A model generated the notes under the pieces. It saw nothing but the letters and a program-made list of their open reading frames with translations, made no database searches and was not told the DNA's origin. A DNA stretch of 62,672 bases. Origin: DASPFV01 sp035620975. Its GTDB lineage: Bacteria; Acidobacteriota; Vicinamibacteria; Vicinamibacterales; 2-12-FULL-66-21. Below, piece after piece: positions 16,920 through 26,472 of the stretch; positions within the stretch are counted from its first letter, which is position 1, and the number at the start of each line of letters is the position of its first letter. The stretch covers positions 1 through 62,672 of the forward strand of contig DASPFV010000036.1 of the NCBI GenBank assembly GCA_035620975.1, in the 5' to 3' direction. The position numbers were made by a program, and so were the translations under genes.

Positions 16920-17014
16920 AACCTGTCCTCGCGCGCTGTGCCGATCGTGTTACCTTTGACACTCGGGGCGGAGCCGCTGCGCTGCGAACCGATCAGTTCT
17001 ACAGAAGAGCCGCC

Positions 17015-18031
17015 TTGATCTCCGTCATCATTCCCGTTCACGATTCCCAGGACCACCTGGCGCAGTGCCTCCGATTCCTCGCCGGCTCGACATTTTCTCC
17101 CGATGAGATCATCGTCGTCGACGACAGCTCCAGCGACCGGTCCGGCGAGATCGCCAGGGAGGCGGGCGCGAAGGTGATTCGGCTCGACGGGGGGCCTCAC
17201 GGCCCGGCGGTGGCGCGGAACCAGGGAGCCAGAATCGCCACGGGGGAGATCCTGCTCTTCCTCGATGCGGACGTGGCCGTGCATCGGGGCACGATCGAGC
17301 GAATGGCCGTCACGCTGGGGAACCATCCCGAGGTGGCAGCGGTTTTCGGCTCCTACGATCACAAGCCGGCGGCAGGCACGTTCGTGTCGCGCTACCGAAA
17401 CCTGCTGCACCACTTCGTCCACCAGCACGGCCGACGCGAGGCGAACACGTTCTGGGCCGGATGCGGGGCCATCCGGCGGACCGTCTTTCTCTCGGTGAAC
17501 GGGTTCGACGAGCGGTTCCGGCGTCCCTCGATCGAGGACATCGAGCTCGGCGGACGGCTCAGGGCTGCGGGTCATCGCGTCTGGCTCTGCTCCGACGTGC
17601 TCGTGCGGCACATGAAGATGTGGACCCTCGCGAGCGTGGTCTGGTCCGATGTCTTCGACCGCGCGGTGCCATGGACGCGGCTGATCCTCCAGCACGGCCG
17701 TCTGCCATCCGATTTGAACACCGCTATGCGCAGTCGCGTGAGCGCGATCGCCGCCTGGATCCTGGTGCTCGCACCGGCTCTTGCGCTGTGGACGCCCTTG
17801 TGGCTCCTCGCAACGGCGCTCGCCGTCGCGACGCTGGGTGTGCTGAACGCCCGGTTGTACCGGTTCTTCGTCGGGGCAGGAGGCATCCGTTTCGTCCTCA
17901 CGGCGATAGTGATGCACGTCCTGTATCTCCTCTACAGCAGTGCCGTGTTCGCCGTGCTGGCTGGAGCCGCCTGGTTCGCGAGACAGCGGCAACGCGTGCT
18001 GGCCTCGCCACCGGCGCGGTCGGCAGGATAG
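17015..18031 (+). CDS. Family 2 glycosyltransferase, membrane associated
   Basis: A 338-aa inverting GT-A enzyme: nucleotide-binding start ISVIIPVHD, VVDDSSSD near 36, the DxD in FLDADVAV (about 87-94), substrate-binding WAGCGAIRR and the catalytic-base region EDIELGGRL. Two or three hydrophobic segments at about 240-330 place it on the inner membrane. It begins the glycan cluster and is followed after 24 nt by a Wzx-like flippase. TTG start at 17015 with AGAAGAG upstream. Acceptor and sugar are unknown. Confidence 0.88.
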   Translation: MISVIIPVHDSQDHLAQCLRFLAGSTFSPDEIIVVDDSSSDRSGEIAREAGAKVIRLDGGPHGPAVARNQGARIATGEILLFLDADVAVHRGTIERMAVTLGNHPEVAAVFGSYDHKPAAGTFVSRYRNLLHHFVHQHGRREANTFWAGCGAIRRTVFLSVNGFDERFRRPSIEDIELGGRLRAAGHRVWLCSDVLVRHMKMWTLASVVWSDVFDRAVPWTRLILQHGRLPSDLNTAMRSRVSAIAAWILVLAPALALWTPLWLLATALAVATLGVLNARLYRFFVGAGGIRFVLTAIVMHVLYLLYSSAVFAVLAGAAWFARQRQRVLASPPARSAG

Positions 18032-18055
18032 CTCAGCCCGGTCCGCGGCGGTTGG

Positions 18056-19531
18056 ATGGATCCCGCCTTCCCCTCCCGCTCCAGTCGGCGGCTGGTGCAC
18101 GGCACCGCCGCGGTGCTCGCCGCCGAGGCGCTGGCGCTGCCGACCGGGCTCATCACTGCCGGCGTGCTCACCAGGGCGCTCGGGCCCGCTGACTACGGGC
18201 GCCTGACGCTTGCCGCGACCATCGTCGCGTGGGTGCAGTGGACCCTCACATCGGCGCTGTCCCGTCCCGCGATTCGGTTCGTCAGCCGCGCGGCCCGCCC
18301 GGAGGAGGTCGCGAGCGCCATCCTCGGGATCTACACTGCCTTCGGTCTCGCGGGGCTCGCCTCCATGCTCGTGCTGGCGGGTCCCGTCGCGCGCGCGATG
18401 GAAGAAGCGTCGCTCGTGCTCTACATCCGCCTCTTCGCGATCGACGTCGTGGTCTTCGCGCTCGCGCAGGCACATCGGAGCGTCCTGATAGGCCTGGGCC
18501 GGTTCTACGAACGGGCCTGGACCAGCGCTGGACGCTGGCTCGCCCGGCTCGCGCTGATCGTGATCCTGATTCAGCTGGGGTTCGGCGTGGTTGGAGCCAT
18601 CTGGGGAAGCATCGGGGCGTCTGTGGTCGAGCTGATCATCGGCCGGTGGTGCGTACGGCCACGGTTCAGCCTGCGCGCCAGGATTCCGGGCGGGTTCTGG
18701 GTCGATTACGCGCTGCCGGTCTCGCTCGCGGCGATCAGCCTCCGCCTGTTCGAGAAGGTCGACATCGTCCTGCTCAAGAGCCTGGGCGGGACAGCGGCCG
18801 CGGCCGGAATGTACGGTGCGGCGCAGAACCTCGCGGGCGTCCCCGGCCTGTTCGCCCTCTCCTTTTCGCCCCTCGTGCTCTCGGCACTCGGCCGTGCCTT
18901 CCACGAGGGCGGCCCTGAAGCGGCGCGGCACTCGGCGCGGTTCGCAATCCGGGTGGCCGTCCTCATGAGCCCCTTCGTGGCTGGCGCGGCGGCCTGCGCC
19001 GACGAGATCGTGCTCTTCGTGTTCGGGTCCGGCTTCGAGCCGGCCGGGCCGACTCTGCGCCTGCTGCTCGGCGGGGCGCTGGCGCTGATGATCGTCTCGG
19101 TGACGACGGCCGTGCTGCTCGCGTTCGAGCAGCCGTCCCGGGCCGCCGCCTTGACGGTTCCACTGGTCCCGGTCGCCGTCGCCGCTCACGTGATGGTGAT
19201 CCCCACCTACGGGACAATGGGTGCCGCGACCGTGACCACGGTGACCGCACTCAGCGCGGCACTCGCGTCGCTGGCGACCGTGCAGCTTGGATGGTCGCTC
19301 CTCCCGGGGGGCGGCACCTGGCTGCGCGCCGGTCTGGTCTCCGCCGCCGTCGCGCTGCTGGCGCGTCTGATCCCGGTCGACGGGCCGGCTGTACTGGGCA
19401 AGCTCGGCGCGCTCTCGGCGGCGGTGCCTGCCCTCTACCTCGTACTCGGCGAGCTGTCCGTACGCGAGGTCGCCAGCCTCTTGAAGCGCGCCGGATCGGA
19501 AAGCGGACCACCGCGGGTGGAGGGACCGTGA
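18056..19531 (+). CDS. Wzx-like polysaccharide flippase
   Basis: A 491-aa MATE/MOP superfamily membrane protein with about 12-14 hydrophobic segments. The start RRLVHGTAAVLAAEALALPTGLITAGVLTRALGPADYGRL is the signature of lipid-linked oligosaccharide flippases (Wzx/RfbX). It moves an undecaprenyl-linked oligosaccharide to the periplasmic leaflet. It is flanked by glycosyltransferases; the next gene starts by a GTGA overlap at its stop codon, so the two are translationally coupled. No Wzy polymerase or ligase is obvious nearby. Confidence 0.88.
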   Translation: MDPAFPSRSSRRLVHGTAAVLAAEALALPTGLITAGVLTRALGPADYGRLTLAATIVAWVQWTLTSALSRPAIRFVSRAARPEEVASAILGIYTAFGLAGLASMLVLAGPVARAMEEASLVLYIRLFAIDVVVFALAQAHRSVLIGLGRFYERAWTSAGRWLARLALIVILIQLGFGVVGAIWGSIGASVVELIIGRWCVRPRFSLRARIPGGFWVDYALPVSLAAISLRLFEKVDIVLLKSLGGTAAAAGMYGAAQNLAGVPGLFALSFSPLVLSALGRAFHEGGPEAARHSARFAIRVAVLMSPFVAGAAACADEIVLFVFGSGFEPAGPTLRLLLGGALALMIVSVTTAVLLAFEQPSRAAALTVPLVPVAVAAHVMVIPTYGTMGAATVTTVTALSAALASLATVQLGWSLLPGGGTWLRAGLVSAAVALLARLIPVDGPAVLGKLGALSAAVPALYLVLGELSVREVASLLKRAGSESGPPRVEGP

Positions 19532-20475
19532 CCTCCGCGCCGGTTCGCACGTCCGTCATCGTGCCCACGCGAAACCGCCCGGAGCGTCTGCAGCGGTGCC
19601 TGGCGGCGCTGATCGCACAGCGTTGCGATCCTCGTGAGTACGAGGTCATCGTCGTGGACGACGGAAGCGATGCGCCGCTGGATGATATCGCGGGAGCCGT
19701 TTCCGCGCCGGTGAACATCATGCTGATCCGGCAGCCGCATGCCGGGCCGGCCGCCGCGCGGAACAATGGCGCATCGCGCGCGACAGGCGAGCTGCTGGCG
19801 TTCACGGACGACGACTGCGAGCCCGATCCGCAGTGGATCGCAGCCCTGAGCGCCCGGCATCGGCAGTTCCCGCAGGCCATGATCGGCGGTCGCACGGTGA
19901 ACGCGTTGACCCTGAATACCTGCGCCGAAGCGAGCCAGCTGCTGGTCGACTATCTCTACGAGTACTACGCCGGCGAGGATCGAACCGCCGCGAACGGACC
20001 CGCCAGGACTGCCGGGGTGAGGTTCTTCACGTCCAACAATCTGGCCGTGCCGTCCGCCCTCTTCCAGGCAGTCGGCGGATTCGATCCCGGCTTCCGGCTC
20101 GCCGCCGGCGAGGACCGTGAGCTGTGCGACCGCTGGCACACCCATGGCTACCCGCTGGTCTTCGAGCCCGATGCCCTGGTCAGGCATTCGCACGCGCTCT
20201 CGGTCGCGCGCTTCTGGCGTCAGCACCTGAACTACGGTCGTGGCGCCCGGCAGGTCCGCCTGGCGCGGCAGCGTCGCCAGGCGCAGACCGTCGGGATCGA
20301 GCCGCTGCGCTTCTATCGCGAGCTGGTGCTGTATCCCTTCCGCGTGCGCCCGGCGGGCCAGGCTGTCGGCCTGTCGGCGCTCCTGACGCTGTCGCAGGTC
20401 GCGAACGCGATTGGTTACCTGCGCGAGCGGACGGCGACGGCGGATATCGTCAGCGCCTCGGAACCCCGCCCGTGA
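19528..20475 (+). CDS. Family 2 glycosyltransferase
   Basis: A 315-aa GT-A enzyme: SVIVPTRNRPERLQRCL, VVDDGSDAP, a DDD metal motif in FTDDDCEPD (about 90-98), SNNLAVP and the acidic GEDRELCDRW that carries the catalytic base. GTG start at 19528 overlaps the flippase stop and follows GGAGGG; about 79 upstream in-frame residues read from the flippase gene and are excluded. Its 3' end overlaps the convergent glycosyltransferase by 26 bp. Confidence 0.9.
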   Translation: MTSAPVRTSVIVPTRNRPERLQRCLAALIAQRCDPREYEVIVVDDGSDAPLDDIAGAVSAPVNIMLIRQPHAGPAAARNNGASRATGELLAFTDDDCEPDPQWIAALSARHRQFPQAMIGGRTVNALTLNTCAEASQLLVDYLYEYYAGEDRTAANGPARTAGVRFFTSNNLAVPSALFQAVGGFDPGFRLAAGEDRELCDRWHTHGYPLVFEPDALVRHSHALSVARFWRQHLNYGRGARQVRLARQRRQAQTVGIEPLRFYRELVLYPFRVRPAGQAVGLSALLTLSQVANAIGYLRERTATADIVSASEPRP

Positions 20476-21322
20476 GCAGGCGCAGCCGCTCGAAGGCCTC
20501 CGCGTACCGGACGAAGAGCATCACCGCGGCGACCCGCAGCTTGTCCCGCACGCGCGGGAGGCCGGGGCTTCGCAGGGCGGTGTACGCGTACCTGACCGGC
20601 GGAATCCAGTCGGCGATCGCCGGTCGTCCGATGCCGAGCAGGCGCGCGCGGCCCCTCAACGCCTGTGCACCGCCGATCGTGCGAGCGACCTTCTCGTGGA
20701 GCTCGCGGAGGGTCCTCCGGGCCGGATGCGAGACGCGCACGTCCGGGGCGAACCGAAGCGTGTGGCCCGACGCGACCGCGCGTTGGCACCACTCCACGTC
20801 ACCCCCGGACCTGAGCGCGGGATCGAAGCCGCCGACCCGGTCGAACACGTCCCGGGCCACGAAGAGATTCGCGGTCGCACCGAAACCGCCGTGCTCGACG
20901 AACCGGCGCTGATCGAGGGCCGTGAACGCTTCGTAGAGCTCCACGGCCGTGGGCCTGGCCGCATCCCGGCACCCGATGACGACGCGGCCGGCGACGATCA
21001 GGCGCGGACGCTCGCTTGCTGCGCTGGTCCCGGCCGCGAGCCAGTCGCGGTCCGGCCGGCAATCCGAATCCGTGAACGCGAGGAGGCGCCCTCTCGCCAG
21101 CGCCACGCCCCGATTCCGCGCCGCGTACGAGCCGGGCCGGGGTTCACTCACCACCCGCACGTCGGGGTGCTGCCGCGCAACGGCGGCGGAGTCATCGGTC
21201 GAGCCGTTGTCGACAACGATGATCTCGTACTGGCCGCTTGCCAGCGTCTGTTCGCGGAGCGCACGAAGGCAGTCCCGAAGCGGGCCTGCGTTGTTGAATA
21301 CCGGGACGATGACCGACACCAT
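20450..21322 (-). CDS. Family 2 glycosyltransferase
   Basis: A 290-aa GT-A enzyme: VSVIVPVFNNAGPLRDCL, VVDNGSTDDS, metal motif FTDSDCRPD (about 87-95), ANLFVARDVF and GGDVEWCQRA as the likely catalytic-base region. The ATG at 21322 gives the canonical MVSVIVPVFN start; a GTG at 21397 that overlaps the upstream gene is an alternative. It follows the gene at 21379-22386 on the same strand and probably forms a two-gene operon with it. Confidence 0.88.
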   Translation of the reverse strand: MVSVIVPVFNNAGPLRDCLRALREQTLASGQYEIIVVDNGSTDDSAAVARQHPDVRVVSEPRPGSYAARNRGVALARGRLLAFTDSDCRPDRDWLAAGTSAASERPRLIVAGRVVIGCRDAARPTAVELYEAFTALDQRRFVEHGGFGATANLFVARDVFDRVGGFDPALRSGGDVEWCQRAVASGHTLRFAPDVRVSHPARRTLRELHEKVARTIGGAQALRGRARLLGIGRPAIADWIPPVRYAYTALRSPGLPRVRDKLRVAAVMLFVRYAEAFERLRLLTGGVPRR

Positions 21323-21378
21323 CGGTGCCGCACCGGCCTTCTCGAGGGTGCCCGAAGCGCTCGCGTGGATGGCCTCGA

Positions 21379-22386
21379 TCAGCTGGATTCCGCCCACCGT
21401 CGCATCGTCTCCGGCGACGCGATGGTGGCATACATGCCAATCATCTCGGCCCCGCGAGCGGCAAGCGAGAGCGGGACGAGCACGGGGAGCAGCAGCACGC
21501 GGAGCGCAGCCGGTACGCCGATGATCCGGCTGTACGGGAACCACTGCCGCAGATCGTGCGCGCAGTGCCAGAACATCGTGACGAGAGGCTCGAGCAGATG
21601 GAGGCGGCGAATCCAGCGGTGCGGATAGGCCGCATCGAGGCGACGGACGCGGAACACCTCGTAGCCCGCGCGGTAGTGGAACTTGCCGAGCCACCAGCCC
21701 CAGGTGAAGTAGTGGGCGGCCTGCTGGCGCGGCTGGAGCGCAATCCGCAGGCCCGATGCCTTGAGGTCCCTGAACATCAGCATGGACCCGCACGTCCGTC
21801 CGTGATCGACGCCGTATCGATGTGCGCGGAAGATCTCTGTTCGGAACGCCACGTTGTGCGCCAGAAACCCCTGAGGAGCCGGGTCGCCGGTCCGACCCAG
21901 GATCCAGGCATACGTGATAGCCGACGCCACCTGCCGGAGGCGCGCTCCGGGCGTGCGCGCATCCGTGCCCTGGAACCGGCTGACACCCACCGCCACATCG
22001 GCGTCCCGGAGGGTCTCGGCAATTGCCGGCAGCCACTCGGGATCGGGCTTCACGTCCGAGTCGGTGAACGCGATGATGCCGTCGCCGGCCAGAGCGGCCC
22101 CGATGTTCTTCAAGGCATAGTAGTGGGCATCCGGCGCCGCGACCGCGCGGATGGACCCGAACGGCTCCGGCGTCGCGAACGCCTTCTGCCACTCCGCGGC
22201 CTGCCGATCGCTCCCGACGAGCACCAGATGGACTCGCGAAAGGGGATAGGCCTGCCGGGAAAGGGCGGCCAGCGTGTCGTCGATCGCGCCCTGATCGTGC
22301 GACTCGTTGTAGCCCTCGATTACGATCGACACGGCAGGCCGCGTCCCGGCATTCCTGGCGGCCAGCCGAACGGGGTTCTCGGACAC
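21379..22386 (-). CDS. Glycosyltransferase-like protein with C-terminal membrane segments
   Basis: A 335-aa GT2-fold protein: AVSIVIEGYNES, metal motif FTDSDVKPDPEWL (about 105-117), AHNVAFRTEIF, and two hydrophobic stretches near the C-terminus (about 260-325). Motifs are more divergent than in its neighbours (YNES in place of YN.E), so donor specificity may differ. GTG at 22386 is chosen because it directly precedes the fold; the frame is open to 22536 but would overlap the divergent gene. TAGCCT lies 7 nt upstream, a possible leaderless promoter. Confidence 0.8.
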   Translation of the reverse strand: MSENPVRLAARNAGTRPAVSIVIEGYNESHDQGAIDDTLAALSRQAYPLSRVHLVLVGSDRQAAEWQKAFATPEPFGSIRAVAAPDAHYYALKNIGAALAGDGIIAFTDSDVKPDPEWLPAIAETLRDADVAVGVSRFQGTDARTPGARLRQVASAITYAWILGRTGDPAPQGFLAHNVAFRTEIFRAHRYGVDHGRTCGSMLMFRDLKASGLRIALQPRQQAAHYFTWGWWLGKFHYRAGYEVFRVRRLDAAYPHRWIRRLHLLEPLVTMFWHCAHDLRQWFPYSRIIGVPAALRVLLLPVLVPLSLAARGAEMIGMYATIASPETMRRWAESS

Positions 22387-22523
22387 GCCTGACAGGCTAG
22401 CCGATCGCCCGAGAGGGACACAACGTTTACCATTCCTGACAGCTGCTTCCTGACAGCAGGATTGAGCCGACGGCATCGTATGTCCTTGGAATTCGCAGTG
22501 CTCGTTCAAGCTCTTCCGTAGAC

Positions 22524-25500
22524 GTGTCGCACACACCGCACTTCTCGCCCGATCGGCCGGTGATCGTCATCGGCGCCGGGCCGGCTGGTCTGACTGCCGC
22601 GTACGAACTGACCCAGCGCGAGGTTCCGGTACTGGTGTGCGAACAGGACGCGGCAATGGGCGGCCTCGCGCGCACGGTCATGCACGAGGGCTTCCGATTC
22701 GACATCGGCGGCCACCGCTTCTTCACGAAGGTGCGCATGGTGTCGGGGCTGTGGCGGAGCGTGCTCGGCTCCGACTTCCTGAAGCGCCCGCGGCTGAGCC
22801 GCATCTATTACCGTCAGCGCTTTTTCGATTACCCGCTCAAGCCGGCCAATGCGCTCCGCAATCTCGGCCTGGGTACCAGCGTCCTCGTGCTCCTCAGCTA
22901 TCTCTGGGCACAGATTCGGCCCATCCGGCCCGAGGTGAGCTTCGCCGACTGGGTATCGAACCGCTTCGGCAGGCGCCTCTATCGAATCTTCTTCGAGACC
23001 TACACGGAGAAGGTGTGGGGCATTCCCCCGGCCAGCATCGGCGCCGAGTGGGCCGCCCAGCGCATCAAGGGGCTCTCGCTGCGGACGGCCGTGCTCCACA
23101 TGCTCCTGCCCGCTCGCAATCGCCGCGGCCGGGCGGTGAAGACGCTCATCGACGAGTTCGAGTACCCGCGCTTCGGCCCCGGCATGATGTGGGAACGGCT
23201 GGCGGACCTGGTGACGGAGGCCGGCGGCGTAATCAGGCCGAGGACGGCGGTGGTCGGGCTGCACCACGGCGACGGGGTCATCAGTTCGGTCGAAGTGGAA
23301 ACAGACGGAACGCGCCTCGAGCTCCCCGCCGGCCACGTCATCTCCACGATGCCCGTCCGCGAGCTGGTCCACGCATTCGTCCCTCCGGCGCCGCCGGACG
23401 TGCGCGCGGCGGCCGACCGGCTGAAGTACCGTGACTTCCTCACGGTCGCGCTCATCGTGGACGAGCCGCACCTGTTTCCCGACAACTGGATCTACATCCA
23501 CGACGAGGCCGTGAAGGTCGGGCGCATTCAGAACTTCAAGAACTGGAGTCCTGAGATGGTTCCCGACCAGAGCAAGACGTGCCTGGGACTGGAGTACTTC
23601 TGCTTCGAGGGAGATGGCCTGTGGTCGATGACCGATCCGCAGCTGGTGGCGCTCGCCACGCGTGAGATCGCGACCCTGGGGCTCTCCGATGCGGCCGCTG
23701 TGAGCGACGGGACCGTGGTGCGCATGCGGAAGGCCTACCCGGTCTACGACGAGGGATTTGCCGAGGCGCTCGGAACCGTGCGGGCCTGGGTCGAAGGGCT
23801 GACCAACCTGCAGCTCATCGGCCGCAACGGCATGCACAAGTACAACAACCAGGACCACTCGATGCTCACGGCCATCCTGGCCGTCCGGAACCTGTACGGC
23901 GAGCAGCACGACCTCTGGGCGGTCAACGCGGAGGAGGACTACCACGAGGAGATGTACGAGGGTTCGGAGTACGACGAAGCCGTCGAGAACGAAATTCGAC
24001 AGCTTGGCAGCACACAGCCGGTGGTGCCGCGGCGGGTCACCGCGGATCCGGCCGATGCGCCTGCGGCGCCACCCGCCGCGCAGGTGCAGGCAGCGCCCGC
24101 GTTCGCCCGTCCCTCATTCAGAGAAGCCGCGACGGTCCTGGCGGCTTACCTGCTGGCCACGCTGGCGGCGACGTGGCCGCTCGCCGGCAGCCTGACGCGG
24201 CACCTTGCGGGTGATCTGGGCGATCCCCTCTTCAACGCCTGGGTGCTGGCGTGGGACGCCGAGGCCCTCCGCACGTTCCGCAACGTCTGGAACGCCCCGA
24301 TCTTCTTTCCCTACGAGAACACGCTCGCGTATTCCGAACACCTGATCGGCATCGGCTGGCCGCTCGCGCCGGTGCTCTGGCTGAGCGGCTCACCGATTGT
24401 GCTGTACAACGTCGCCTTTCTCCTCTCGTTCGTGCTCGCGGGCGGCGGCATGTATCTGCTCGTCCGGGCGCTCACGGGCCGGGCGGACGCCGCGCTCGTC
24501 GCCGGCTGCGCCTACGCCTTCTGCACGTACCGGTGGATCCAGATCTCGCACATCCAGGTGCTCATGTGGGGCTGGCTTCCGGTGAGCGTCTGGGCGGTGC
24601 ACGAATACTTCCGGACCCGCTCGCGCACCGCACTCGCGGTCGCCGTGCTGGCGTTCGCGCTCCTGGGCCTGTCGAACGCGTACTACATGTTCTTCGGGCT
24701 CGTCCCGATCGTGATGGTCGGCGTGTACGAGTGGTGGGTACGGCGCGCGCCGCCGGGGCGCACGATCGCCGACGCAGCTCTGGCCGCCGCCGTCCTCGCG
24801 GCCGTCTTCGGCCCCGTGGCTCGCGCCTATGCAGCCGTCGGCCTGATGCAATCCTGGGCACACTCGCCCCGGGCGATCGACGACTTCAGTGCGAGCTTCG
24901 TCTCGTACCTGAGCGTCATGCCGCACATCCGGTTCTGGGACTGGCTGCCGTACAGTCCGGGCGGGGAAACGGCGCTCTTCCCGGGTCTCGTGGTGCTCGG
25001 GCTCGGGCTCGCCGCCCTCGTACCGGGTGCGGCGTTGCGGGAGCAACGGCGCCTCGCTGGCCTCTATCTCGCGATCGCCCTGACAGGCGTGATCCTTTCG
25101 TTTGGACCCCGCCCCGACTTCTGGCCGGCCGACAGCCGCTTCACGTGGCCCTACGGCTGGCTCGTCGCGACCGTGCCCGGCTTCTCCGCCATGCGCGTGC
25201 CGGCGCGCGCCGCCGTGATCGTGTTCTTCGCACTGGCCGTGCTCGCGGGATTCGGCGCACTGCGCGTGCTCGGCCCCCGATCGGCGCGGGTCCGCTGGAC
25301 AATCGCCGCGATCGCATCCGCGCTCGTCGTGCTCGACGGGTACGGCGGTCCGCTGCTGCTGTCGCGCTTCAGGGCACGTGCGCCGCAGATCGAGCGCGCG
25401 GCCTACGAGTGGATTCAAGAGGGGCCTGCCGGCGGGATCCTCGAGCTCCCGCCGCACGGCGGACTCATGAAGGAGGGCTACTCGGACTTGTATTACCAGC

Positions 25501-26264
25501 ACCAGAGCCTCCTGCACGGCCGGCCGCTGGTGAACGGGTCGAGCCGGTTCGAGCCGCCGCTCACCAGGTTTTTCAAGGCACCGCCCTCGCCCCTGCGGCA
25601 GGCGACGCAGCTCCCGGATGTTCCCCGGATGCTGCGATCGCTCGGCGTGCGCCACGTCACGATCCGCCCGGACTTCTACACCCTGCCCGAGTTCGCGGAA
25701 ACGACGGCGCAGGTATTCCGCTCGAGCCCGGAGGTCGACGAACACCGGCAGTTCGGCACGGGAGTCGGGCGAATGGAGGTCTTCCGCCTCCGGGAGCCAT
25801 GGCAGCCCCTGGCCGACCTCTCACAGACCTCGTGGCGGCCTGTTCCGCCAGGCGCGTACCAGATCGACGCCTCGGAGCAGCAGGAGCGCGTTGCCGACGC
25901 ACTCGACGAGGACCTCGACACGCGGTGGATCACGGCCGGCGCACAGGACGGGACCGAGCACGTCGACATCCTGCTGGACCGGCCGCGCGACGTTGCGCGC
26001 CTGCGCATGCTGCTCGGACGGAGCCACGGCGACTATCCTCGCGGGGTCCAAATCATCGCCTCCGGCCCGGAGGCCGAGCCGCGGATCCTCTACAGCGGCT
26101 CCGTTCTTCCGCAGCTTGCTGCGGGAATCCTTGCCGATCCGTACCGGACGCCGCTCGATCTGGACCTGCCGCCCAACTCCACTCGCCAGCTTCGCATCCG
26201 CCAGACGGGCGTGACCCGCTCCTGGCGCTGGTCGATCTATGAGATAGCCTTGTGGGAGCGGTGA
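22524..26264 (+). CDS. FAD oxidoreductase fused to membrane glycosyltransferase-like and discoidin-like domains
   Basis: A single uninterrupted 1246-aa frame. Residues about 10-485 are an amine-oxidase/UDP-galactopyranose-mutase-like flavoprotein: FAD Rossmann GAGPAGLTAAYEL (17-29), GGHRFFTK, and the C-terminal FAD-contact IGRNGMHKYNNQDHSML. A Pro/Ala-rich linker (about 495-525) leads to about ten hydrophobic segments (about 532-960) like those of GT39/YfhO-type polyprenyl-phosphate-dependent glycosyltransferases, then a soluble part ending in an F5/8 type C-like (discoidin) fold (about 1110-1246, DEDLDTRWITA and WRWSIYEIALWE). The two halves normally are separate genes in surface-glycan loci. 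The likely role is modification and transfer of a sugar on a lipid carrier; no reaction can be assigned. GTG start, no Shine-Dalgarno. Confidence 0.8.
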   Translation: MSHTPHFSPDRPVIVIGAGPAGLTAAYELTQREVPVLVCEQDAAMGGLARTVMHEGFRFDIGGHRFFTKVRMVSGLWRSVLGSDFLKRPRLSRIYYRQRFFDYPLKPANALRNLGLGTSVLVLLSYLWAQIRPIRPEVSFADWVSNRFGRRLYRIFFETYTEKVWGIPPASIGAEWAAQRIKGLSLRTAVLHMLLPARNRRGRAVKTLIDEFEYPRFGPGMMWERLADLVTEAGGVIRPRTAVVGLHHGDGVISSVEVETDGTRLELPAGHVISTMPVRELVHAFVPPAPPDVRAAADRLKYRDFLTVALIVDEPHLFPDNWIYIHDEAVKVGRIQNFKNWSPEMVPDQSKTCLGLEYFCFEGDGLWSMTDPQLVALATREIATLGLSDAAAVSDGTVVRMRKAYPVYDEGFAEALGTVRAWVEGLTNLQLIGRNGMHKYNNQDHSMLTAILAVRNLYGEQHDLWAVNAEEDYHEEMYEGSEYDEAVENEIRQLGSTQPVVPRRVTADPADAPAAPPAAQVQAAPAFARPSFREAATVLAAYLLATLAATWPLAGSLTRHLAGDLGDPLFNAWVLAWDAEALRTFRNVWNAPIFFPYENTLAYSEHLIGIGWPLAPVLWLSGSPIVLYNVAFLLSFVLAGGGMYLLVRALTGRADAALVAGCAYAFCTYRWIQISHIQVLMWGWLPVSVWAVHEYFRTRSRTALAVAVLAFALLGLSNAYYMFFGLVPIVMVGVYEWWVRRAPPGRTIADAALAAAVLAAVFGPVARAYAAVGLMQSWAHSPRAIDDFSASFVSYLSVMPHIRFWDWLPYSPGGETALFPGLVVLGLGLAALVPGAALREQRRLAGLYLAIALTGVILSFGPRPDFWPADSRFTWPYGWLVATVPGFSAMRVPARAAVIVFFALAVLAGFGALRVLGPRSARVRWTIAAIASALVVLDGYGGPLLLSRFRARAPQIERAAYEWIQEGPAGGILELPPHGGLMKEGYSDLYYQHQSLLHGRPLVNGSSRFEPPLTRFFKAPPSPLRQATQLPDVPRMLRSLGVRHVTIRPDFYTLPEFAETTAQVFRSSPEVDEHRQFGTGVGRMEVFRLREPWQPLADLSQTSWRPVPPGAYQIDASEQQERVADALDEDLDTRWITAGAQDGTEHVDILLDRPRDVARLRMLLGRSHGDYPRGVQIIASGPEAEPRILYSGSVLPQLAAGILADPYRTPLDLDLPPNSTRQLRIRQTGVTRSWRWSIYEIALWER

Positions 26265-26472
26265 GACGGAATCCCTGCTGGAACAGGCACGGTCCCAGAC
26301 GCGCCATGGAAGCCGCACGGCTCACGTCGAGTAGGGTGGACCGGCAGGTGTTCCTCGGACATGCGCGGCCGCGCTGGCGGCCAGCGTGTCGTCCGCACGT
26401 ATCCCTCGCGGTCAGGTTCACGGCCGGGCGCCCGTTCGCGGCGCGCGGGACGTTGGCGCGGGATGGTGGCTG

